From Microscillaceae bacterium (lineage in GTDB: Bacteria > Bacteroidota > Bacteroidia > Cytophagales > Microscillaceae): DNA of 12,055 bases. Below the pieces are notes generated by a model. It was given only the letters and a program-made list of their open reading frames with translations, made no database searches and was not told where the DNA came from. Below, one piece after another: positions 1-7,400 of the stretch (position 1 is its first letter; each line of letters opens with the position of its first letter). Made by a program: the position numbers and the translations under genes. Location: positions 1-12,055 of the forward strand of contig DMXI01000506.1 in assembly GCA_003483885.1 (NCBI GenBank), given 5' to 3'.

Positions 1-245
1 GCCTTTTTTGCTTCGTTTTTTTGGCTACAGAAAAAAATGAAGGGCTGTTGAGGCTGTAGATACTTGGTTTTTAAATAGATACATTACTGATTAAGGAATA
101 AAAGTCCTTAAAAAGCGATTAAATTTACAAAGCTTAAGTTGACACGTATGCGATTCTATTGGGGCCATCAACACAGCAGAGCCATACAATAAAAGTTGTT
201 CAAAGTATCAATGCTTTATCCAACAATACCGCCATATCAATATAC
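1..245. other. Non-coding stretch downstream of the HAD hydrolase gene
   Basis: I see no credible gene here in any frame. The stretch is AT-rich and contains a 7-bp inverted repeat (TTAAGGA at 91-97, TCCTTAA at 105-111) and a weaker 6-bp one (CTACAG at 25-30, CTGTAG at 54-59). Neither is followed by a T-run on either strand, so neither is a convincing intrinsic terminator. The first could still mark the 3' end of the leftward hydrolase mRNA. Confidence 0.5.
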
Positions 246-956
246 TTAAGCCACTTGCTCTTCAATTTCTTGATCGATGATTTCTATTACTTGAAATAAA
301 CAATCCACCAAATGGGTAGGCTGATAAGGGGCAAGTTCTTCTTTGGTATAGGCTCCAGTGGTTACCCCTATTACAAACTTACACTTGGCCGCTTTGCCTT
401 GCTCCATATCCGAAATAGTATCGCCTACTTTGGCTACTTCGTCTGCATTTTGAATACCCACCTGCTCCATAGCCTTCAAGATCATATCAGGATGTGGCCG
501 TCCCTTAGGCACTTCGTCACTGGTTACTGAATAATCAAAAATAGCATCTTGTTTCCAACCTAGGCGTTCCATAATGACGTCAGCAATTTCTCGGGAAAAC
601 CCCGTATCAATGGCTACTTTTATCCCTCTTTTTCGCAACTCTCGAAAAGTTTCTCTTACCAAAGGCTGTTCACACACGTGCTGATTATATCGATAAAAAT
701 CCACCATTTCTTTCACAAAATCCTGGTGAATTTGTTCAATGTAAGTCTGATTGGCCACCTGATCGGCAGCCGCCCCTTTGTGTTGTAACAAATACTGGAT
801 GGCAATAGGCTTCGCATATCCCATAAAGGCATTCACTTCGTCACGCGTGGCAGTATACCCTGCCTTCTGCAAAGCGTTTTGTAAGGCTTGGTGTACATTG
901 TCTGCATCGTTCACCGTAGTACCAGCCATATCAAACACCACAAGTTTTATTGCCAT
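246..956 (-). CDS. Phosphonatase-like HAD hydrolase (PhnX-like, TIGR03351 type)
   Basis: This 236-residue cytoplasmic HAD-superfamily enzyme most resembles phosphonoacetaldehyde hydrolase, which splits the C-P bond of phosphonoacetaldehyde into acetaldehyde and phosphate. Motif I is FDMAGTTV with nucleophile Asp9, close to the FDWAGTTVD of PhnX. Motif II is around Thr118 (AIDTGF), motif III is DEVPKGRPHP (Lys151), and motif IV is VGDTISDM (Asp179, Asp183). In the cap, MGYAK (Lys49) lines up with the MGLLK of PhnX, whose lysine forms the Schiff base with substrate, so C-P chemistry is plausible. The protein is shorter than classical PhnX (about 265-270 residues), as expected for the PhnX-like clade. 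The gene is divergent from the regulator and flavoenzyme genes starting at 1253. The exact substrate (phosphonoacetaldehyde or a hydroxylated relative) is inference; a general phosphoglycolate-type phosphatase is the main alternative. Confidence 0.88.
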   Translation of the reverse strand: MAIKLVVFDMAGTTVNDADNVHQALQNALQKAGYTATRDEVNAFMGYAKPIAIQYLLQHKGAAADQVANQTYIEQIHQDFVKEMVDFYRYNQHVCEQPLVRETFRELRKRGIKVAIDTGFSREIADVIMERLGWKQDAIFDYSVTSDEVPKGRPHPDMILKAMEQVGIQNADEVAKVGDTISDMEQGKAAKCKFVIGVTTGAYTKEELAPYQPTHLVDCLFQVIEIIDQEIEEQVA

Positions 957-1047
957 TTTTTTACTATTTATAAACTTAGATATGTTTAGTTACGGATTTA
1001 TGAAGTTTTTGGTATGAAACCAAGTTAAAAATCATTTTATTCATATT

Positions 1048-1078
1048 CAAATAAATTGACTATTGGTAAAATAACAAA
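1048..1078 (-). promoter_or_regulatory. Bacteroidetes-type promoter for the HAD hydrolase
   Basis: Read on the minus strand, TTTG (1078-1075) is followed by exactly 19 bases and then TTTATTTG (1055-1048). This is one mismatch from the Bacteroidetes -7 element TAnnTTTG, with the same spacing as the stronger tetR promoter in this window. It would leave a leader of roughly 80-90 bases before the start at 956. Confidence 0.5.
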
Positions 1079-1092
1079 TCAAAATATCCCCA

Positions 1093-1137
1093 TATTGCAA
1101 TAGATCACGGCATTTACTCGTATATTTTCAGAAAATA
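1093..1137. promoter_or_regulatory. Two short perfect dyads in the divergent control region
   Basis: TATTGCAATA (1093-1102) is a 10-bp perfect palindrome. TATTTTC-A-GAAAATA (1123-1137) is a 15-bp inverted repeat with 7-bp arms. Both lie between the leftward HAD promoter and the rightward regulator gene, where an autoregulating XRE-cupin protein would be expected to bind. AT-rich DNA makes chance dyads common, so the operator role is inference. Confidence 0.3.
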
Positions 1138-1164
1138 ATCGTAATATGTATAGTTATGCACTTT

Positions 1165-1181
1165 AAGAAGCCAGCCTTCTT
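1165..1181. promoter_or_regulatory. Inverted repeat upstream of the cupin regulator
   Basis: AAGAAG-CCAGC-CTTCTT is a perfect 6-bp-arm dyad 72 bp upstream of the regulator start. It is the most GC-containing dyad in this intergenic region and so the least likely to be an AT-composition artefact. It is a candidate operator for the XRE-cupin regulator; no experimental or comparative support is visible. Confidence 0.33.
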
Positions 1182-1252
1182 GACCATAAAGTTTACTTTC
1201 TTTCAACCTTTAAAAATCAATAGCACGACCCTTTTTAACTCCTAATTAACTT

Positions 1253-1825
1253 ATGAAAAGCGACGCTCTAGGCAAAGTCGGACAAAAAATCAGAGAAATC
1301 CGCAAGGATCAAAAGCTAACGTTAAAAGATGTGGCCGAAAAAAGTGGGATTACCACTGGGCTACTCTCCAAAATCGAGAATTTTCGCACCATCCCTTCCC
1401 TACCAGTTTTGCATAATATTTCTATCGCATTGGATGTACCCATGTCCGAATTAGTAAAACCTGTAAATGACACAGGCCCTGAACCTTACATATTGATTCG
1501 AAGTGGCGAAGGTGAATCTGAAACTCGGGAAGACTCTCCCGGACTCACCTACGAAAGCTTGGTATCACAAGGGATTGCTAATATAAATATCCGGGCCAAC
1601 ATCGTAAAAGTAGCCCCCAATACTTATCGCCCTCCTACGTCTACCGATGCTATGGAGCTTTTGCATGTACTCACAGGAACGATTCATTATGGTTTAGATG
1701 AAGAAATCTTAGAACTTCAGCCCGGTGATACGTTGTATTTTGACGGCGCAATTCCTCACTCGGTAGAAAATAAATTTGATGCAGAGGCTTCTTTATTTAA
1801 AGTGTATTTGTTGAGAGGCAACTAA
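1253..1825 (+). CDS. XRE-family HTH regulator with C-terminal cupin sensor domain
   Basis: This is a 190-residue transcription regulator. Residues about 9-64 form an XRE/Cro-type helix-turn-helix (IREIRKDQKLTLKDVAEKSG, then TTGLLSKIENFRTIPSL). Residues about 113-186 form a small cupin barrel (ELLHVLTGTIHYGL, then LQPGDTLYFDGAIPHSVEN), a usual small-ligand sensor. This layout is typical of HTH-cupin regulators of amine, amino-acid and similar catabolic genes. The downstream flavoenzyme starts only 10 bp after the stop, so the two are almost certainly cotranscribed. The divergent HAD gene suggests one regulator for all three. There is no Shine-Dalgarno sequence before the ATG (TTAACTTATG), as usual in Bacteroidetes. 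Inference: it senses an aminophosphonate or its aldehyde product and controls both transcription units. Whether it activates or represses cannot be read from the sequence. Confidence 0.9.
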   Translation: MKSDALGKVGQKIREIRKDQKLTLKDVAEKSGITTGLLSKIENFRTIPSLPVLHNISIALDVPMSELVKPVNDTGPEPYILIRSGEGESETREDSPGLTYESLVSQGIANINIRANIVKVAPNTYRPPTSTDAMELLHVLTGTIHYGLDEEILELQPGDTLYFDGAIPHSVENKFDAEASLFKVYLLRGN

Positions 1826-1835
1826 AAACCAGCTT

Positions 1836-2987
1836 ATGAAAAATTACGATTTAATCGTGGTGGGCGCGGGTGCCTTGGGCACATTTCACAGTTATTTTGC
1901 ACTCAAAAAAGGGCTTAAGGTATTACTGGTAGAAAAAGACAATGCACCCAATGAGGCTACAGTGAGAAACTTTGGGCAAATCATTCCTTCGGGGATGGAT
2001 TTGAATCGTTGGCACCAATATGGGCGCGAAGCGATGGATATTTATAAGGCCCTACAGCAAGAAGCAGATATTTCGGTGAGAAACAATGGCTCTACTTACC
2101 TGGCTTCCAGTGCGCTCGAGTTGCAGGTGCTCCAAGAAATGCAGGCCATTCATGAGGGTAATGGATATACTTCTCAATTATTGACACAGGCTCAGTGCCA
2201 GAAAAGGTTTCCTAATATACAGAGGGATTATTGTGTGGGAGGGTTACTGTTTCCGCAAGAGATCACGGTAGAACCCCGCCAAATGATTCATCGCCTCATT
2301 GAGCACCTTACTCATACCTATAATTTAGATTACCGTCCTTTGACTACCATCAAAGATTGTGATATTCGCAACAATCAATGCGTGCTACAAGATACCCGAG
2401 GTGAGCATTATATGGCCCCCAAAGCGATTGTGTGTAGTGGGCGAGATGTCAAGCTTTTATTCCCCGACGTATTTTCAAAAAGTGGTATGCGCCTGTCTAA
2501 ACTACATATGATGGCAACCGAGCCTTTACCTGAGGTGCAAATGCCTGGTTCGGTGCTGACAGGTCTAAGTATTCGCCATTATGAGAGCTTCCAAAGTTGT
2601 CCGTCATTTGCTGAGCTACAAAATACGCCTTACCATAACGAAGCATTGAAAAAATATGGCATCCATATTTTATTCAAACAAGCCACTGATGGTTCTATTA
2701 TCATTGGTGATTCGCACGAATATGTACCCGTAGACCAAGCCGAAACCTTGGATTTTGGACTCAATATGTACATCAATGAGCTGATTTTGACCGAAGCCCA
2801 ACGCATTATGCACTTGCCCAATTGGAAGATTTCTCGCTACTGGGCAGGATTCTACAGCAAGCACCCTGACGAGGTTTTTGAGTATAATATCGAGGATAAA
2901 ATTTTCATTACTACTGGAATTGGCGGCAAGGGAATGACTACCAGTGCAGGATATGCCAAGCATCACGTAGAGGAGATTTTAGGCTAA
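1836..2987 (+). CDS. FAD-dependent amine oxidoreductase, TIGR03364 (HpnW/Pbf-like)
   Basis: This is a 383-residue DAO-fold flavoenzyme. An N-terminal dinucleotide-binding motif VVGAGALG (GxGxxG at 10-15) is followed by the acidic strand end LLVEKD (Glu33, ribose contact) and the ATVRNFGQI region. The C-terminal FAD loop is TGIGGKGMTTSAG (about 360-372). Length and layout fit the TIGR03364 clade, defined by its genomic association with PhnX-like hydrolases; exactly such a hydrolase is divergent here. Enzymes of this group have been reported to oxidise 2-aminoethylphosphonate derivatives (N-methylated or 1-hydroxylated) to phosphono-aldehydes. No phosphonate transporter or phnW transaminase is in view, so the substrate is inferred. 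The stop codon runs into a seven-A tract that doubles as the T-tract of a terminator for the converging peptidase gene. A general sarcosine/D-amino-acid oxidase-like role is the alternative. Confidence 0.86.
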   Translation: MKNYDLIVVGAGALGTFHSYFALKKGLKVLLVEKDNAPNEATVRNFGQIIPSGMDLNRWHQYGREAMDIYKALQQEADISVRNNGSTYLASSALELQVLQEMQAIHEGNGYTSQLLTQAQCQKRFPNIQRDYCVGGLLFPQEITVEPRQMIHRLIEHLTHTYNLDYRPLTTIKDCDIRNNQCVLQDTRGEHYMAPKAIVCSGRDVKLLFPDVFSKSGMRLSKLHMMATEPLPEVQMPGSVLTGLSIRHYESFQSCPSFAELQNTPYHNEALKKYGIHILFKQATDGSIIIGDSHEYVPVDQAETLDFGLNMYINELILTEAQRIMHLPNWKISRYWAGFYSKHPDEVFEYNIEDKIFITTGIGGKGMTTSAGYAKHHVEEILG

Positions 2988-3026
2988 AAAAACACCCCAA
3001 TGCATTCGGGTAAAACACATTGGGGT
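2986..3026 (-). terminator. Intrinsic terminator between the converging flavoenzyme and peptidase genes
   Basis: ACCCCAATG (2994-3002) and CATTGGGGT (3018-3026) are perfect 9-bp arms. On the minus strand the hairpin is followed at once by TTTTTTT (complement of 2986-2992), the usual shape of a rho-independent terminator for leftward transcripts. A second, shorter fold (ACCC-c-AATGCATT-c-GGGT, 2994-3011) is nested inside. On the plus strand no T-run follows, but the hairpin may still protect or trim the flavoenzyme mRNA. Confidence 0.7.
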
Positions 3027-3145
3027 ACAACTATGAGAATTACATGGCTAGTCGAATTCACATTACACTAAATGATTGTTGTATTTGATCACTTTTACTC
3101 ATTTCAAACAAGGCTTTTGCATTACGTATGACTTGTCAGTTTTTC

Positions 3146-3176
3146 AAAAAGGCCACCCCCATAGACAAGCGTGGCC
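3146..3176 (-). terminator. Intrinsic terminator just downstream of the peptidase gene
   Basis: GGCCAC (3151-3156) and GTGGCC (3171-3176) form a GC-rich 6-bp stem. On the minus strand it is followed by TTTTT (complement of 3146-3150). It sits 25 bases past the peptidase stop, so it is probably the first of two tandem terminators for that gene, the second being at 2986-3026. Confidence 0.6.
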
Positions 3177-3201
3177 GTCAATTATTGGTTAGTCAGAATT
3201 G

Positions 3202-4119
3202 TTAGTATAAAAACTCTAATGCAGTTCTATCCTGTGCAGAAAACTCTCCTTGTGAATTAGAACTAAAACACGCCAACATAATAGAGTTAAAGTCAAAACC
3301 ACTCGCATTGTTGGTGGTGCCAGTACCAGGAATATGAATGGCTCCTGCACTACCAGAACCTTCGTTTCCGCCTCTTCCACAGCTAATCGTACGGTTAAAG
3401 AAATCCGTATGACGAAGCCCCAAAGTATGACCAATTTCGTGGGTAGCTACGTGCTCGTTTACATTGTTGTTATAAGAGTTCATCCCAGAAAACAAACGCA
3501 CGATTCTTCCAGGGTTACCGCGACTTGGAAACTCAGCAATTCCACCATCTTCGCCGTTAAACTCCTGAAAAACGATGATGTCGGCACCGCTTGTATTAGA
3601 ACTGAAAGACAACTGGAAATTCAATCCAGTATTGATGTTATTGAAATTGTTGATAGCCCACTGCAAACCGGTACGCATTCGGTTTGACAAAGCCCCTACA
3701 CTTGCACGGCCATCATTTACATTATCGGCATCTACAGATACCGAAATAGTACCTGAACCTCCAGTGTATCCCACTACTCGAATAGTGCGAGGTAGTCTTT
3801 GTACCAAGTTGTTGGTTCGGTATTGCTCACCATTTACTCCTGATTTAGAATCGCTCGTTAGCATTGCCTCAAAGTTGGCTTTGGTAATGAACATATCTTT
3901 TTCAAGAAGATAACCTTCCTTTACTTCGTTGGTAATGGAATTACTTTGCTTGATATACCGAATATCAGAAGGATCGAAACCTAAGCTTCTAAATTGGTCT
4001 TTGATCTCATCTGTAATCGCGTTTGGGTTAGTTGGATTAGTTTCTCGCTGTTGGCAAGAAAAGACAAAGGCAGCAATGGCTATTGCCATTAGACTGTTTA
4101 ATAGTCTTACATTTTTCAT
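3202..4119 (-). CDS. M57-type (HEIGH) zinc metallopeptidase, predicted lipoprotein
   Basis: I place the start at 4119. The frame stays open to an ATG at 4182, but the inner Met begins a clean lipoprotein signal (MKNVRLLNSLMAIAIAAFVF, then SC), while the extra 21 residues look like untranslated leader. From 4119 the protein has 305 residues, and Cys22 would be lipidated, giving an envelope-bound or surface protein. The catalytic motif HEIGHTLGLRH (residues 227-237) supplies the three zinc ligands and the catalytic Glu of a metzincin-like HExxHxxGxxH site. A downstream NSIML segment fits the Met-turn. This is the pattern of Peptidase_M57, the 'dual-action HEIGH' family of Bacteroidetes. An N-terminal region of about 100 residues may act as a propeptide. 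The substrate is unknown. The gene is monocistronic with tandem terminators and converges on the flavoenzyme gene. Confidence 0.88.
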   Translation of the reverse strand: MKNVRLLNSLMAIAIAAFVFSCQQRETNPTNPNAITDEIKDQFRSLGFDPSDIRYIKQSNSITNEVKEGYLLEKDMFITKANFEAMLTSDSKSGVNGEQYRTNNLVQRLPRTIRVVGYTGGSGTISVSVDADNVNDGRASVGALSNRMRTGLQWAINNFNNINTGLNFQLSFSSNTSGADIIVFQEFNGEDGGIAEFPSRGNPGRIVRLFSGMNSYNNNVNEHVATHEIGHTLGLRHTDFFNRTISCGRGGNEGSGSAGAIHIPGTGTTNNASGFDFNSIMLACFSSNSQGEFSAQDRTALEFLY

Positions 4120-4206
4120 AAGATTTCTAATAAAGTTTGTGTAATATAATTGGGTTTGGGTCGACCAAAATATTTGATGCAATGGTAGGTGTTTTTAGTA
4201 GTGATT

Positions 4207-4218
4207 GTCAAATTTGAC
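4207..4218. promoter_or_regulatory. 12-bp perfect palindrome upstream of the peptidase gene
   Basis: GTCAAATTTGAC is a perfect palindrome 88-99 bases upstream of the preferred peptidase start. It carries the TTTGAC sequence that resembles a -33 element, but I could not find a matching -7 element at 19 bases. It is a candidate regulator-binding site only. Confidence 0.3.
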
Positions 4219-4338
4219 TACGGTACAAAAAGAGTACATGATCAAAAAAAATCGCCCAATTTTGTAATGGCAGAGGGGTACATCAAATATTCAAACAAAA
4301 GTTTAAAACACTAATATTCAACCATTTAAACTATAATA

Positions 4339-4380
4339 AAAGTAACATATCTTTCCAAACTGGAGTACATGTGTTACTTT
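4339..4380 (-). terminator. Terminator-like hairpin after the propeller sensor gene
   Basis: AAAGTAACA (4339-4347) and TGTTACTTT (4372-4380) are perfect 9-bp arms, extendable by a G-T and two A-T pairs. On the minus strand the stem is followed by TTTTATTATAG. It lies 22 bases after the sensor stop. The stem is AT-rich and the loop long, so efficiency may be modest. Confidence 0.5.
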
Positions 4381-4402
4381 AGGTTTGTGCGTTATTAAGT
4401 TA

Positions 4403-7400
4403 TTATTCAGTGTCTACACCGTTGGAATTTGTATGTAAATTTTCGGAAATATAGTAGGCCGGCGAATGTAAAAAATCTTTCAAAAGTATCTCTTCGGGAA
4501 TGTTCATTTTCTTACGCAAACGTTTACGCGCCATTTTTACCGCGTGAGTAGATACGCTCAAGAGTTGGGCTGCTTCTTTGACCGAAAGATTCAGCTTGAT
4601 TAAGATACAATGTTTAATTTCATTGGGAGTTAAATTAGGAAACAAGGTGTTCAACTCGGCCAAAATTCCAGGGTATCGCGACTCAATACGGCTAGATAAA
4701 ATGTCTATATCAGAAGTGGTATTGAGAAATTTTTGTAGCTCTTTTTCTATAGTTTTAAGCTGAGCCGGATCGTTGGTTTTCAAAGCTTCTGAAAAGTTGT
4801 CCTTAATGGTTTGTATCCACGTAAATTTTTCTTGTACAGACTTCATCGTGAGCAAAAATTCGCTCTCGCCAGTTTTTACCTGTTCCTCCAGCATTTCCTT
4901 TTCTTTCTCTTTGAGCGCCACAATTTCCTCTTTATTTGTCTTTAGGTTTTCGCTCAGCTGTATCAATTCTTCGTTCGATTCTTTCAGGTCGCGGGTGTGT
5001 TCTTCTATGGTTTGTTCCAGGATTTTTTGGCGACGTTTTAAACTATAAGTACGCCATCTTACATAGCCTGCAATCACTAATATTCCTCCCAATACATACG
5101 CCAATCTAAACCACCAGGTATGCCACCAAGGAGGACGAATGGTAAACTGGTATTCAAAAGCTTCACTCCAAATTTGTGACTGCCCGATGGCCTTTACGCT
5201 TAGCGTGAAACGGCCATAAGGTAAGTTGCGATACTCAGCTAAAGGTTGGTCAGAGGGCGTACTCCACTGTTGATCTACTCGATCAATTTTGTAGCTGTAT
5301 TTTATTTTATGGGCCTGATATAGGTTTTGGGTCGTAAAACGAAAGGTCAGATGGTTGAGGTCATAAGGTAACGACAAGCGAACGGGATAATTGGCAAACT
5401 TTGCTACTCGTTCAAAATCGATTGTTTGCTTGAGGCTATCACTCAGGTTTCGATAATCCAAAAACTGCTCATTGATGGCTATTTGTTTTAGTGAAACTTG
5501 TGGTCGTTTTGCTGGAAAACCATAAGTTTTGGTATCCAGATTCAATACCGATTTACCTGTACCCCACCATAATATCTGGTCTTTGTCTAAAAACACGCTA
5601 TTGGTCTCAAAATCGATGGCTTTTAGACCATCGGTCTGCCCAAACTGCTGAATTTTATAGGCATTTTTAACATTAATTGCTTTTAACCAGGATAAACGGT
5701 TTAATCCTTTTTCAGTGCCTACCCAAATTGTTCCTTGGCGATCCTGAATAATTGATTTCACTAAATTATCTGACAGTCCCTCTCGGGTAGTATAATAGGA
5801 AATTTGTTGACCATCAAATCGCATCAGTCCTTGAGCGTAAGTCCCTATCCAAAGAAAGCCTTGTGCATCTTCATAAAGCGTCATAATCACCAGATCGCTT
5901 AATCCTTCTTTTTCCGAATAATTGACCAGGCTACGTCCGTCGTATTTACTCAAACCTCGTTCGGTGCCAATCCATATATTGCCTGCGCGATCTTCCAACA
6001 AGGTCGAAATTCCCGTATGAGGCAAGCCATCCGCATTCGTAAACTTAGTCAGTTGTTCGCCGTCGTATTTGTACAAACCATAGCCTTGAGTGCCAATCCA
6101 TAGATTCCCTTGACGATCTTCTAAAAGTGCTCTTACGATTATATTAGGCATATAGTGGGTCATTGTATTGCCTTCATACTTGATAAGTCCTCCAAATATA
6201 GCCAGCCAAATCGCTCCATTTTTATCTTGTAATACATCATAAGCTGGACGATTGGCAAAAAAAGAAGTTGAATCAAGGGCCTTAAACGACTCCTTGTTGT
6301 AACTTACCACCCCACCCAGTTGGGTAAGTAGTAGCAACCTTTGTTGTTGGTCCTGCCAAAATGCCCTCACCACTTCTTCGGAGGCATTTTCTCTGATCTT
6401 GCGTTTGCTAAAAGTATTAAAATCACATTTGATTAAGCCATTTTTGTAGGTGCCCAGCCAAAGGTTATCCTGCGTATCTTTGATCATTTTTAAGATATGA
6501 TTTCCCCCCAAGCCTTCCTTATTCGTAAAGTGGAAAAAATACTGTCCATCAAACTTACTCAGTCCTCCATCCGAGGTAGCCATCCAGATATTACCCTGTC
6601 GATCTTCACTCAACGACTTCACAATCATTCCAGATAATCCTTGTGTTCGGGTATAATGAAAAAACTGTTTTCCATCAAACTTTACCGCTCCACGGCCATT
6701 AGAGCCAAACCACATATTGCCTTGCTTGTCTTCTAAAATGGCATACACCCTAGCCAAGGGCAGTCCCTGCTGGTAGGTATATTGCACAAAACGCTTCCCG
6801 TCAAATTTATTGACTCCTTTGCTACTCGTACCTATCCATATATTGCCTTTGCGATCTTCGTAAATAGATTCTATATAATTTTCCGACAAGCCTTCGCGGG
6901 TAGTATAATGGGTTACATTGTTACCATCGTATTTTACCAGCCCCCGACTGGATCCCCACCACAGGTTTCCTTTGCTATCCTCTATAATAGGCCAAATACT
7001 ATTTTGTAAAGTGCCAGTCCCTTGGGCAAATACGGTTAACGAATCTCCATCAAAGCGGCATAAGCCTTTGCCCATAGGGCTAAACCAAATATTCCCCTTG
7101 CGGTCTTCTAAAATGGCCCGTACGTTTCCATTAGGCAATCCTTCTTTGCGAGAATAATGTATAAAAGAATGCCCATCGTAATGACTGATGCCATTGTAAG
7201 TAGCCAGCCATAAATTACCTTTTTTGGTCAGGCAAAGGTCATATACTTTCGAAGAAGCCATCCCCTGGAGCACATCCAGGTTTTGAATATTGTACAAAGC
7301 CTGATCACGGCTAAACATCGGTTTGGCTTTCACCAAATCTGGTTGCTTTAGCACCCTTTTTTTACCTTTAAAAGGAATCGGAACTCCAGTAAGCAAAGTA

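Noticed and set aside
312..1017. Plus-strand open frames over the HAD gene
   Set aside because: They lie antisense to a gene with clear conserved motifs, and their translations show low-complexity, non-domain composition.
3334..3913. Plus-strand frames opposite the metallopeptidase
   Set aside because: The minus-strand frame has a lipobox and full HExxHxxGxxH site; the opposite frames have no recognisable domain and overlap each other.
4120..4182. N-terminal extension of the peptidase to the ATG at 4182
   Set aside because: It would place 21 polar and aromatic residues before a good lipoprotein signal peptide; the inner start at 4119 is more likely, though not proven.
5543..7258. Regularly spaced similar blocks considered as a CRISPR-like or satellite array
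   Set aside because: The period of about 125 bp matches protein propeller blades in a single open frame, and conservation follows codons rather than exact DNA.
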